Origin: Euglena gracilis
Lineage: Eukaryota > Euglenida > Euglenophyceae > Euglenales
DNA: 64,000 nucleotides
Assembly: GCA_039621445.1 (NCBI GenBank)
Contig: CP154956.1
Coordinates: 97,406,406 to 97,470,405 of the forward strand
Direction: 5' to 3'
A model generated the notes under the pieces. The model ran no database searches. It saw nothing but the letters and a program-made list of their open reading frames with translations, and was not told where the DNA came from. Shown in pieces: positions 18,705-28,810 of the stretch; position 1 is the first letter of the stretch, and every line of letters begins with the position of its first letter. The position numbers and the translations under genes are program-made.

Positions 18705-18707
18705 CTA
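18669..18707 (-). promoter_or_regulatory. Gag UAG readthrough stem-loop (element B)
   Basis: Identical to that of A: UAG, GGG, then AGCCC-GAGGTCCG / CGGACCTC-T-GGGCT with loop AGGGCA. It stays intact although the surrounding gag is decayed. Confidence 0.65.
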
Positions 18708-21700
18708 CTCCAGGGCCGAACCGGCCGAATAGCCGGCAATGGGCCTTTTCGAGGTATAAACGGATTTCAACGTGCGCACCGCCATGCGGGCCTCGTCGAA
18801 ATCGGTATCCGTGGTTTCATCCCCCTCCCTGCCCGAAACAGGGGTGTCATCCTCCAAACAAGATATCTTGAAACCGACTTTATGGCGGTTGGAGGATTGA
18901 CCCTTGCCACCGCGATTCATACCGCGATGACGTTGGCCAGGGCGGGGAGGACGAGAACGCGGACATTTGGATGAGTGGTGATCACTCGATCCACAAAGCG
19001 AACACCGGGATTTGTGTCGCGATTATGGGTAACGGGGGTTCGGTTTCCCGATTTCCCGTCAAACCGTCATGATGAGCGCGTATCCCGTCGACCATGACCG
19101 GTGTATCGGGGTTTTCCCGATGAGGATAACGAAGAGGATGATTCGCTTCGCGAACGCGATCGCGATGTCTCGCGATAAGAATCACGCTTCTTGGCAGGGA
19201 CACCGGGTGACCTACCCCGAGGGGTACCGTGTTTCCGCTCATCGCGGAACGGGATCCGGGGGCTAATACCGCCAGAACGGGGACCCGATGACCGGAAATA
19301 GCCCGATTGGCGTGAAAACGCGGAGGAACCCGAACCTCTTGATGAGGTCGAGCCTCGCGGACTCTGAATACGCTTTCGCGCTTCAGGATTAGGACATTCC
19401 CGAGACATATGTCCCGATTTGTTGCACAAAAAGCACACTTTATCCGTGGCTTGGTTCCGAAGAACGCGGATATCGCGTTCTCAATCCCGTGGTTGGTGAA
19501 GTGGGTGAAACCGGTGATTTTTGTAATGCGTTCACCGAACCAGCCGGTAATCCAGCGGTTGGGTGTGCGTTATACGCGGATTGAATCTGACCAAGAAGCT
19601 GTGATGGCTTCAACTGCTTGGAAACGTAGGTCCAGCGTTGGTCAAGAGTCATTGGATGACTCGCCAACTCCTCACGGTGGATATCCTTGATGAGGCTAGG
19701 CGTGAAATGCATGAGAACAGCATCAAACTGTTCGCGCATTTGTTTTTCACTGAGTTCATCCACCTCAGGGGCAAGTCCTAACCATTTGGCATACCAAAGG
19801 TCAATGGACTTCCACTTGCGATCGGGTGGGTCGCCTTGCCGCCACTTGGCCTCTAGGGTAATCCTAGCGACCAAACTTGAACTGGTGGCAGCGTATTGCT
19901 CCACCAGGTCATCAAAGGAAACGCGGTAGCGAATCACAAGTTGTCGCGCGCGCTCCTTCTCATCCCTTGGGAGGCAATGGATGAATTCCATCTTGATCAC
20001 CTCTGGGTTTGTGTCCTGGGTTGGCCCTTTCAATGCCCAGTAGTATTCCCAGTGGCGGAAAAACTGTCTCCGTGTGGTTGGCTCACCGTCCCATTTGAGT
20101 TTCACTTTATTCGCGATTGCGATGGTGCCCTTGAAGTCTTTCTGAGAAACGCATTGTGCCTCGGTGGTATTCCGTGGTTTTGGGCCTGGGTACGCTCGAG
20201 AACCAAGCGTATCCTTTCCAGATTCTTGTCGGAATCGTGAATTTTCTGGTGAAGGTGAATCCTGGTACCGACTGTCCGGTCGCAAACCCTGTTGGACACC
20301 CGTAGTATGGGGACTCTCCGGTGTTGGGGTGTGTCGCACATGCAACATGTGACCCACTCCCGGTGTACGGGTTTGGCTCATTCCATGCACAAGCATGGAA
20401 TGATGGATTTCTTGGTGGAGACTTGGCGGAATCGCCGTGGTCTCCGAAAATTCGGTTCCCGTAATGGGAAATTCATCCGAAAACTGGGTTTGGGTTGTGG
20501 ACAGGGCCAATGGTGGCACACTTCGCGGAATCGCGAATTGTGACACTCGGGACACGGGTGGTGGTGTTGCATGTGCACCCAGAGTCGGGTTATGGAAACG
20601 CTACTCTGGAACGTTTGGGGCATCTTCAGCAATGCGTACTGCCGAATTGCGGTGTGAAACCCGCTGTTGGTTGGACACATTGTCCAAAACCACAGACAAG
20701 TCATGCACACTTTGTTCCAAATGCTCAACTAGTTGGAGTTGGGCGCAAATACGGTCAACTTCATCCTCCAAAGCGCGAATACGCTTGCGGTAACGGGAAA
20801 AATCATCCAAATGCGGAATCCTTTCGGAAATTCCGGTAACATCTTGGACAAGTTTTCCGTGAGACTCGTCCAATAATTGAAGTTGTCCCGTTAATGCTTT
20901 TACAGCTTTTGAGAGAATCTGCAAAGGTGTTTGCAGCTTGATTGATGTGGTGGTAGGTGCAACCGGTGCAGGGTTATCCGACAACGCGGTTGTGGTACCC
21001 ACGGGCAAATTTCCGGGTGGTGGCTTATCCAGAAACGCGGAAATTCGCTCATCCAACCTGGTAATCTCACCTTGCGTGGATCAGGCATTCTGATTCAGCG
21101 ATTCCTCAAGCCGTAATAGGCTGTTGCAGAAATCTTGCAAGGTTTCCTGATTGCCAGTGAGCATGTTGTCATAAAATGCCTTGAAATCAGGGTTCTCGGT
21201 AATCCGGGAACTGGAACCTGCAGGTAGAAACTGCATTTCCGTTATTTTGGTAGACACCGATGCATACCGGGTTTCCCCAATAGCAGTGTGATTACCGCTA
21301 ATGTTCGGAACTCGGTGGGAAAGTGCGCAATAGCTTTGTTGCAAACCCGCAATGGCCGAGATAATCCCGCCAATGTCGGATTGCAACTGCAACTGCAGGG
21401 AATCCTGCCGTTGTGCCAATTCCGCGACTTTTGCGCTCAGATTGGATAATCCAACCCGATTCACGTCACAATAGCAGGTTTTCTGCTCCAAACGGGAAAG
21501 TCGCTCCTCCAACTGCCGCACATACGTGTGGGGAGCAAAATTCTCGTTGGGTTGTGACTGGAATTGTCGAAACTTTTCCGTTTCATCGAACAACTGCATA
21601 ATGCGGTGTTGCGATTCATGGAAAGTTGCGGATAGGGTGGTGAAGTGGTCCATAGACACAAATCCACCAGTACTGGATGTTGCAGACGAGGAATGTCGTG

Positions 21701-22641
21701 CATGCAACGGTTGTTGCAAATGCTACAACGCGGATGAACAGGACTCCATTTGTCCCGATAACTGCTGTAGTGAGTCATGCAAGTGCAGAAACTTGGAGTC
21801 ATTCCGCGTTTCCGCTTCATGCATGCATTCACTAATTTGCCGGAAGTTTTGCGGGAGTTGTTGGCACATTTTGTCAAAGGTTTACCGAAAGTTTGCAAGG
21901 TCAATACCCGCACTTTGGAAATTCCTCTGGCAATATTCCAGCTTGGTGAAGACAGGTTTCTGGTTGTCCTCATCAAACTGAAGCACTTTGATCAGTGCGG
22001 TTGCACAATCTGCAACGCATTGTTGCACATGGTTGAACTGCCTCACAAGGGGGTGATCCCCTAGAAGCTGAGCAACGATATCCTGCACATCCTCAGCAGT
22101 GAGCAGCTCCCCAGTGCCCTTCCCAGAGCCATCCATGGGTTGGGACGTACCGGAGAATTCCGGTACCACTAGGCGAGTCTCCGGCTGCCAAGGTAGTGCC
22201 AGATAGCACCCAAGATCGGGTGGTGGTGGCAAAGCTCTGTAAGGGCTTGCCGGTGGCAGAACGGGTGGTGGTTGAAAGAAACACGGGGTTTCTAGCCCAC
22301 CATCACCAGAGAAACCCGGTGGCGGAATCACCACGGGTCTCTCCGGTGTGTGCAGCTGCACCGCTGCCGCAGACAGAGGCGAATACCCCGGTTGTGGCAA
22401 GGTGAGTGCGGAAGAGGCCGCATTAGCCTCTGAAGCCAGTGATGTGGGGCTCATCGCCGACCACTGTCAATGATCACAACTGTTGCAAATGTGACAATTG
22501 AGCCAAATGTGTCTCATCGGCGTTGGAACTGGAAGCACTTTCACATAAAAGCTTCCAATCCCCTGTTTCTTGGTCAATGTCTTGCAATGTTGCCTGTAAT
22601 AAGGCATAGTTGAATTGATGGTTGGGGTCTGTGCTTTGCAT
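18705..22641 (-). pseudogene. gag: Gag (element B), broken by several frameshifts and stops
   Basis: ATG at 22641 (MQST start) matches A. Homologous blocks: N-terminal Pro-rich part (22454-21882), coiled coil (21719-20601), capsid-like block (20555-19440, FKGTIAIANKVKLKWDGEP), first CCHC knuckle (CFLCNKSGHMSREC near 19420), RS-rich part, second knuckle near 19000 and the conserved end with SAGSALE. Frame changes near 21880, 20600, 19440, 19070 and 18920 and an early stop near 22470 disable it. Confidence 0.82.
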
Positions 22642-22855
22642 CTTTCTGATGACAAAAACAGCAAAAACTCACAAAACTAAGCAGTTGTGCTGGTACCAGA
22701 GGGGCTGTAACGGGTAATACCGTACAGAGCCTTCCGGAGCCTGCTCGTCTGCTTAGACGTTGACTAGAAGCCGGGAGCTGACGCTGCGACCGTGTAATAA
22801 CGGTGCAGGGGCCCTCCGCTGCCAGTCAGCGTAGGGTCGAACCAATCTGCTACAA

Positions 22856-23150
22856 AGTGTACGTCTGATTCCCAATTCCCCTTTCCCAATTCCGCGCACC
22901 TACTTGGGAACTGAAAATCAGAGTAACAGAAAACGCCTTTTCCCAAACTTCCCAAGATGCAAAGCACAGAGCAATGCAGAGAGGACGGACTGGATATCCA
23001 AGTCCGGTCCGGAGAAAAGGAAAAGGAAAAGAATAAAACAAAATACCACCTGTGGAGAGAGAAGGGGCACCCATTAGGAAATCCAAATAGGATGTGCTTC
23101 CATCCTAACCTCCTCAACGGAAGTGGACAGAAGCATACACCTGGTACACA
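22856..23150 (-). repeat. 5' LTR of element B
   Basis: A 295-bp LTR, TGTGTACCAGG to ACGTACACT, shorter than the others. It has the 13-mer CACAGGTGGTATT at 23042-23054. The following PBS reads TTGTAGCAG and is mutated at its first base pair relative to A, D and G. Confidence 0.8.
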
Positions 23151-23175
23151 CTTAACCATTGAAAAAGTTGGGGGT

Positions 23176-23229
23176 CTAAGAAGGCTGCGGCCATGGTGGA
23201 CCTTTTCCTGGTCCGCGTCCAGGCAGCAT
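23176..23229 (-). pseudogene. Start of ORF3 (element C), cut by a stop and by element B
   Basis: The ATG at 23229 begins MLPGRGPGKGPPWPQPS, then stop. It aligns with the first residues of ORF3 in A and fixes the ORF3 start codon. Confidence 0.6.
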
Positions 23230-23328
23230 GATGCTACCCGAACGGCGACTGAAACGAAGGAAAACCTTGTTTTCCGTCGCTGAGTGCTTGCCCACTGAAA
23301 AAAAGAAACTTCTATCTTATGAAAAACT

Positions 23329-23371
23329 CTGCGAGAAAGACAGAAGATGCAGTGCAGGGGGGGTAAAAACG
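23329..23371 (-). promoter_or_regulatory. Putative 3' splice acceptor ahead of ORF3 (element C)
   Basis: A pyrimidine-rich tract ends CTTTCTCGCAG followed by AGTTTTTC. This closely matches CTTTCCGCAG, ACTTTTTAC in A, at the same distance class between integrase stop and ORF3 ATG. Confidence 0.5.
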
Positions 23372-23430
23372 CGAAACATTCACATAAAACACACACATAA
23401 AACACACACATTCTCCAAAACGAAATCGTT

Positions 23431-23690
23431 TCAGAAAGTGTTTATGTTTATGTCTATGTTATTGCGCTTATTCCACAGCTTCCAATCATGCTGGATATAT
23501 ACAACAAAACTGGATGCTGGCTCCCAAGTGTCCTCCTCTGGACCATACCCTTTGGAAGCGAACTTTCCAGTAGTGCACACCCCTTTCGACCTTGTGGTCT
23601 ATTATGTTGTCGACCACAAAGTCGTCCGTTTCAAGTAATCTGGAACGGGGCTTGAAATATAAGCAGGGGATAGCTTTTACGTCTGGGGGG
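23431..23690 (-). pseudogene. Chromodomain end of integrase (element C)
   Basis: The minus strand encodes ETDDFVVDNIIDHKVERG, VHYWKVRF, then after a 1-nt shift the PEEDTWEP-like part and a stop at 23431. It was continuous with 32407-32663 before element D inserted at the CTTAG site. Confidence 0.82.
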
Positions 23691-23695
23691 CTTAG
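23691..23695 (+). repeat. Target-site duplication of element D (left copy, CTTAG)
   Basis: CTTAG directly precedes TGTGTACC. The same five bases follow the 3' LTR at 32402-32406, both within the integrase of element C. Confidence 0.9.
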
Positions 23696-24115
23696 TGTGT
23701 ACCAGGCAGCATGAACATGGCACTGTGCATAGCAGCAGACTGCAGAATGTACAATGTCATGCCAGATAGTACTATTCCATGTTCTGCAATACAAATTGCA
23801 GAAATTAGGAATAGCCTATCCTATCTCGGATCTGCCTTCTCTTTTCACAGGTGGTATTGTTATTCTGTTTCACATTTCATTAGCCCAAAAGGGCAAACCA
23901 AGATTTCAAGTTCAACACTCCGATAGGAGAACATTGGAGGAACGAGTTTCCAAACAAATCCCTCTCTTTGCCTTGTGCTCTGCATAAGCCCAAAGGCAAT
24001 AAAAACTAATAGTTAAGTGAAAGATTTTCTTTTTTGTTACTCTCCTGGTTCTGTTCCCACGGGAGGGTGTAAGTAGGCCGACAGGCAGTGGGAATAGAGT
24101 CAGGGGACGTACACT
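23696..24115 (+). repeat. 5' LTR of element D
   Basis: 420 bp, TGTGTACC to GACGTACACT, identical by eye to 31982-32401. The 13-mer CACAGGTGGTATT lies at 23846-23858 after a CT-rich tract. A poly(A)-signal-like AATAAA occurs near 23998. Confidence 0.95.
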
Positions 24116-24130
24116 TGGTAGCAGAATAGG
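24116..24130 (+). other. Primer-binding site (element D)
   Basis: TGGTAGCAGAATAGG directly after the LTR, identical to that of A. It is compatible with a Met-initiator-type tRNA primer. Confidence 0.75.
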
Positions 24131-24164
24131 TTACGAACCTACACATACTTCACAAACAGAAAGA

Positions 24165-24187
24165 CTACCAAGGAATACACTTGGTAG
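24165..24187 (+). repeat. Hairpin containing a second PBS motif (element D leader)
   Basis: CTACCAAG pairs with CTTGGTAG across a 7-nt loop. The right arm is inside a repeat of TACACTTGGTAGCAGA, the LTR/PBS junction sequence. Element A has the same feature. Confidence 0.65.
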
Positions 24188-24422
24188 CAGATTCGGTTTC
24201 TTTCCTACGCCCCTTCTCCCCCTCATCTTAACAGGTGACTTCAAACAGTGAGTGGTGCTGAGCCTATAGGCTACAAAGCGTCCACGAGCTGTTTGGAGCC
24301 AACTTCCAAGCACAGGTACAAGCTTCAGGAGGCTCTGGGCAGTATACGCTGCCATATCCTTCTAAGTTTGTTCCTTTGCTTACCTTTTTGGGTTTGCTTG
24401 TGCTTTTTCTGCAAATAAAAAT

Positions 24423-24887
24423 ATGCAGAGCTCAAGCACCAACACACTCATTGATTACCAAGAATTGATTGGTTCTTTGAGAAGCACTTCACATGAATTG
24501 TCACAAGAGGAGTATACGCTCCAATCAAGGTATACCCCCAGCTCTATTGAGCATCCCCCCACACAAGTCCGCAGCTCTATTGAGCATCCCCCAACACAAA
24601 TCCCCAGCTCTATTGAGCATCCCCCCACCCAAATCCCCAGCTCTATTGAGCATCCCCCCACCCAAATCCCCAGCTCCATTGAGCATCACCCCACCCAAAT
24701 TAACAGCTCTATTGAGAACCCCCCCACCGAATTGTCCAGCTCTATCGAGCATTCCCAACCCCAACGGGGTGCAAACCTAATGGTGCCTCATCCCCCCGCC
24801 CAATGGGCTCCCCCACACCTATCGGTGTCCAGCTCTATCGAGCTGCCCATAGCCCAACAGGCTCAACCACTTTTGGTGGAAAGCTGA
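24423..24887 (+). CDS. gag: Gag N-terminal segment with 11-residue repeats (element D)
   Basis: It begins MQSSSTNTLIDY at the conserved Gag ATG. Seven 33-bp units encode SSIEHPPTQIP-like repeats; element G has only one SSIEH unit here. The segment ends at UGA (24885-24887), where G has CGA in an otherwise matching context, so the stop looks like a C-to-T change at a CpG. The same frame continues directly as the main Gag. Without suppression of the stop, only a ~154-residue peptide would be made. Confidence 0.75.
   Translation: MQSSSTNTLIDYQELIGSLRSTSHELSQEEYTLQSRYTPSSIEHPPTQVRSSIEHPPTQIPSSIEHPPTQIPSSIEHPPTQIPSSIEHHPTQINSSIENPPTELSSSIEHSQPQRGANLMVPHPPAQWAPPHLSVSSSIELPIAQQAQPLLVES
24537..24767 (+). 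repeat. 33-bp tandem repeat, seven units, inside gag
   Basis: Units of the form CCAGCTCTATTGAGCATCCC... differ at a few positions. The period is a multiple of three, so the frame is kept. Each unit contains the hairpin GCTC-TATT-GAGC. Confidence 0.9.
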
Positions 24888-27731
24888 TTGGCTGACAGTT
24901 TTACCCCCCAGCGAGATATCGCACCAATGCCGATAGGCACATTTGATTCTGAGGCGGTTGCGCCACATCCACTTTTTGTTGAGGTTGGGTTAGAAATACC
25001 AAATTTTTCCCCGCCCCCCCATGTGCTCCCCTGTCCAAGTCCTATCGGACAATTTGTCACACTGCAGCAGTTTTCCAACCTTGCAACTGATTTCCAGGAA
25101 GCGCAACAGCGCACTCTCCAATTGAGCGGTGATTCCGCGTCTTTTGCCCAAGTTTCTGCCCAAGCACATGAAAGTTTTGCCTCCCGCACTTATGTGCAAC
25201 AATTGGAGGAGAGACTTTCTCGATTGGAGCAGAAATCTTGCCATTGTGGTGAAGTTCCTGCTGAAATTGCAAGTTTTCACACCCAAATCGCAAATATTGC
25301 GAGTAGGTTTGAGGACTGGCAACAACAGCGGCAACGAGACATGGCAGAAATCGAAGCCGCTTTGGCTAAGGTTTATGCCCGCTATGCGGAAGTGACCGGC
25401 AAAATCGCGGATGTGACCGTATTTCAAACCGCGATAGCGGATTTGCAGATATGCATGGAAGAGTTAAGCCCAAAATTGCTTCAGGTGCAATCACCAACCC
25501 CAGACGCATTGCCGTCGACCACACCCATACCCACACTCACATCCCTACACTTGGAGCATTTTTGCGCCAAAATGCGTGACGATAATCACCAAATCATGCA
25601 AGGATTTTGTGACAGTTTCATTAATACCGAGAAAACGGTGAAACAGGATGTCACAAAATTACAAAATGACATTACCGCGCTATCCGCGCAAGTTTCGGTC
25701 TTAATTGAACAGCCAAAGGCTGAAAAAGTCAAAGGTCCGCATTCGGACCAACCATCTCCACAATTGGCGGCCATTTCCAGTGCGATACGCACTTTAGCGG
25801 TACGAGTTCAAGAATTGGACACTGTTTCTGGTGCACTTTCACAAGATTTCCTGTCGATTTACGACAAAATTACGCAGTTGGATGAGTTACCCTCATACCG
25901 TAAGCGAATTAGACGTTTACAGGATGATGTGAGTCGGATAAACGACAATTTGCAAGTTGTTGACAAATTGGAGCAAAGTGTGCGTGAATTGTCAACCAAG
26001 TTGTGTTATGTACAACAAATCCCGCATTCGGGTACGGTTGGCACACTTGCCAAATCTTTCACCTCAAAAAGCGCTATTCGCGCAACCATTGTAGAGCCTA
26101 CTGGCACATTGCCACCAAACCACATTTCCGCTCATGTGGAAGTTCCCCCCGTGGCGTTTCCAGTCCCAATGGACAAGTTTTCAGATGATGAGTCAGGTTC
26201 TCCATCGAGAACCAGACCAACCCACCTCTTAAGTCAAGAGATTCGGCAGTCCGAACTAGTTAGCGGTATGGGCCGCAATCCCACACCAGTTACTGGTCGT
26301 TCCTCGCAAATACGCTTGGAATCCCCAACAGTACAACCATGTGACACGTCACCCCCCCATGCGCATTCGCATCACCATTCGTGCATTCGCGACACCCCAA
26401 ATGTACATGGTACCTATGGTACACTTGGTGGTATGTTCCATGCGCATTCGCATAATTTACCCAACAACACATTTGGTGCAGCGACCGGTGTATCCACACA
26501 TGGTGCGATACCGCGCCCGGGCCAACCCACCAGGAATACCACCGAAGGGCCACGGGTTACTCAGAAAGATTTCACAAACACCATCGCAATCGCGAATAAG
26601 GTGAAGCCCAAATGGGACGGTGACCCCACCACATGGAAACAATTTTTCCGTGACTGGGAATACTTCTGGGACTTGAAGGGTCCAACCCAAGACGGAAACC
26701 CAGAAGTTATCAAAATGGAATTCATAGACTGTTTACCAAAAGACGAAAAGGAACGCGCCAGACAATTGGTCATACGCGGGCGCATTTCTTTTCAGGATTT
26801 GGCAGAGCAATATGCTTCTTCATGTTCAAATTTGGTTTCCAGAATCACTCTGGAGAGAAAATGGCGGCAATATGCCCCCCATGACCGAAAATGGAGGTCG
26901 ATAGACCTATGGTACTCGAAATGGCTTTGTTTGGCAGCCGAAGTAGATGAGTTAGGCGAAACCCAAATGAAAGAGCAATTTGACGCAGTATTATTGCACT
27001 TTATACCCAAACTCATAAAAGAAATTCACCAAGAGGAACTCGCAGGACATATTTTGACGCTCGATGAGCGATGGAACTATGTTTCCAAACAGTTGAAGCT
27101 ATCACAGCTTTTAGGACAAATCCAGTCGGCTTATACGAGCCACCCCACGGCAGGAATACCTGCTATCCAAGTCAGTTCTGTGAAAAAAGTGTCACACTTA
27201 TCACATACCGCTATGGCGGAATCCAAATTGCGCAATTCGCACTCTTCAGAAAAATTTTCGGACAAATTGTGCTTTTTGTGTAACAAAAAGGGTCATATAT
27301 CTTGCCATTGTCCAAATCGTGCAGCGCGAAAGCGCAACGCAAGCCCAAGAGGATCAGCCTCATCATGCAGTTCTCGTTTTTCACAAAATGCGCATTCGCA
27401 AAAATCAAAATTCCAACCACGATCAACATGTTCACTGTGCGGATCCACCAACCACCCCTCCCTCAACTGTCGCTATGCGAACTCTCACCACCCAAGCCAT
27501 AGCCATCGCGATATGAGTCGCAGTTCAAAAGATCATACTTTAGCCAAAAGGCACAAGGTATGTCAAAGAACAACCTCTATCGAGGATTATCACCCGGCTT
27601 GGGGCAGGGAGGGGGATGATACCCAACATAACCAAAGGGATCATCCCTGCATTAGCACTCATAAATTCAGAGACGTATATGCGTCAAGAAAGTCAATGGC
27701 TGATATGGCCACCGGTTCGGTTTTTGAGTGA
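24888..27731 (+). CDS. gag: Gag main body (element D)
   Basis: This continues the Gag frame after the UGA. Compared with G it lacks about 220 residues between the N-terminal Pro-rich part and GQFVTLQQFSNLATDFQEAQ. Coiled coil follows (LEERLSRLEQKSCHCGE and onward), then a capsid-like block (FTNTIAIANKVKPKWDGDP; DWEYFWDLKGP; EELAGH), one CCHC knuckle (CFLCNKKGHISCHC) and a second (CSLCGSTNHPSLNC). The RS-rich region is shortened. The end differs from A, B, F and G: it stops at UGA (27729-27731), and neither UAG nor the stem-loop is present. A gag open over 900 codons in an element with no enzymes suggests selection to keep making Gag, or recent origin. Confidence 0.85.
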   Translation: MADSFTPQRDIAPMPIGTFDSEAVAPHPLFVEVGLEIPNFSPPPHVLPCPSPIGQFVTLQQFSNLATDFQEAQQRTLQLSGDSASFAQVSAQAHESFASRTYVQQLEERLSRLEQKSCHCGEVPAEIASFHTQIANIASRFEDWQQQRQRDMAEIEAALAKVYARYAEVTGKIADVTVFQTAIADLQICMEELSPKLLQVQSPTPDALPSTTPIPTLTSLHLEHFCAKMRDDNHQIMQGFCDSFINTEKTVKQDVTKLQNDITALSAQVSVLIEQPKAEKVKGPHSDQPSPQLAAISSAIRTLAVRVQELDTVSGALSQDFLSIYDKITQLDELPSYRKRIRRLQDDVSRINDNLQVVDKLEQSVRELSTKLCYVQQIPHSGTVGTLAKSFTSKSAIRATIVEPTGTLPPNHISAHVEVPPVAFPVPMDKFSDDESGSPSRTRPTHLLSQEIRQSELVSGMGRNPTPVTGRSSQIRLESPTVQPCDTSPPHAHSHHHSCIRDTPNVHGTYGTLGGMFHAHSHNLPNNTFGAATGVSTHGAIPRPGQPTRNTTEGPRVTQKDFTNTIAIANKVKPKWDGDPTTWKQFFRDWEYFWDLKGPTQDGNPEVIKMEFIDCLPKDEKERARQLVIRGRISFQDLAEQYASSCSNLVSRITLERKWRQYAPHDRKWRSIDLWYSKWLCLAAEVDELGETQMKEQFDAVLLHFIPKLIKEIHQEELAGHILTLDERWNYVSKQLKLSQLLGQIQSAYTSHPTAGIPAIQVSSVKKVSHLSHTAMAESKLRNSHSSEKFSDKLCFLCNKKGHISCHCPNRAARKRNASPRGSASSCSSRFSQNAHSQKSKFQPRSTCSLCGSTNHPSLNCRYANSHHPSHSHRDMSRSSKDHTLAKRHKVCQRTTSIEDYHPAWGREGDDTQHNQRDHPCISTHKFRDVYASRKSMADMATGSVFE

Positions 27732-27839
27732 AGAAACCAAAAATCCAAGGATACGGACTACAGAGGGTACTAGAAAGGAGGTGACAGGAGTCGCGACCCT
27801 AGTCATCCCCTGCCCAGTATCCTTTCTGGTCAGTGTGCA

Positions 27840-28620
27840 AGGATTTTTTGGTGACCCCGCTCAAAGTTTTCACAAATCTTTGACATATAGACCGTTTTGT
27901 GTTTCCGGTTGTGGTGCATCATGGGATAGCCCATGAATGTCCATGTGGTTGAGTGGATTCCCCCTCCAAGAATGCACACAACACCGCAAAATTCTTCCCC
28001 CCCCTCAAACTTCCACTAATCATCACTTTTACATACCGTTTTCGATGACAGCAACACCGTTTTCAACAACACCAACACCGTTTTCAACCCGGGGTAAAGA
28101 GAAAGTGGCCCCCCTACCTACCCACCGCATATCCACAAACGTTCCACATGCGGTAGGGGTAACAAGTAGCTTAACCCCCCATCGTTCCACTAGGTTCCAA
28201 GACGAAAGCCCTAAGGCCTGAAGTTTAAACGATGTCGAGTAGTCGCCCAGCTGCTTCCAACTTTTCGTTTTCCACCAGGTTTGTCGATTGCAGACAATCC
28301 TGTACACCCCCGCAGCTCAAACTCGCATACAATTTTTCTTACACACTTCACCCCCCCCCCCAGACCGACATGCGCGACCAGGACAACTACTCCGCACCTC
28401 CCCCCCATGGTGCGCACTCTGGGAGAACTTTCCACACAATCACCAACCAAACACAAAGGTGAATATATACATCAAAACTAATCCCCCCACACTCTACCTC
28501 CAACGGAGAGCTCTATTCATTGACCAATTTTTGTCAAGTGCAAGACAAATTCAGCACTATGTGCACATTCCCCCCGAAGCGCATAGCGCACATCGATGCC
28601 GATGCGCATAGCTCACATTC
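27840..28620 (+). pseudogene. Protease/pol N-terminal relic (element D)
   Basis: Only the Pro/Thr-rich protease tail (NVPHAVG, SLTPH) and the SSSRPAAS pol start are recognisable. The DTG motif, the cysteine motif, the Dam-like domain and RT are missing. Poly-C tracts (11 C at 28351-28361) interrupt it. Confidence 0.7.
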
Positions 28621-28810
28621 CCCCCCAAGCGCTAATTGCGCACACCGCGCGTCGCGCGAATCCTGAATCCTGCGCATATCGCGCTTAGCCTCCCCCCCCC
28701 CCCACGCACATTTTGTGCAGTGAGGCAACCCCCCCCCCCCCCGCGCGTATCGCGCCATATCCATATCATGCGCGTATCGCGCTAGACCCGGCGCGTATCG
28801 CGCCACCCAC
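28561..28810 (+). repeat. Cluster of GCGC-type micro-hairpins and poly-C tracts
   Basis: Repeated GCGCATAGCGC, GCGCGTATCGCGC and similar short palindromes, with C runs of 12 (28692-28703) and 14 (28729-28742). The same kind of cluster is in element G at 63196-63325. Confidence 0.8.

Larger units (their letters stand above)
12660..23150 (-). mobile_element. Element B: decayed chromovirus-like Ty3/gypsy element
   Basis: From its LTR at 23150-22856 leftwards come gag (many indels), UAG hairpin, protease, RT with a ~100-nt deletion, RNase H with a nonsense codon, and integrase deleted into ORF3. Element A follows. Sequence is close to A throughout. The candidate target duplication beside the LTR is CTTAA at 23151-23155, inside ORF3 of element C. 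Confidence 0.88.
23151..23690 (-). mobile_element. Element C fragment: chromodomain end, ORF3 leader and start
   Basis: The minus strand reads the last part of a chromodomain integrase (stop at 23431), then an intergenic pyrimidine tract, then a short ORF3 start, before the LTR of B interrupts it. The right part of the same integrase continues at 32407 beyond element D. Confidence 0.85.

Noticed and set aside
24537-24767. Regular 33-bp repeats as a CRISPR array
   Set aside because: There are no spacers; the units are contiguous, keep the gag frame and lie in a eukaryotic retroelement.
24885-24887. UGA in D gag as a selenocysteine or recoded codon
   Set aside because: G has CGA at the same position and no recoding structure is evident; a CpG transition is simpler.
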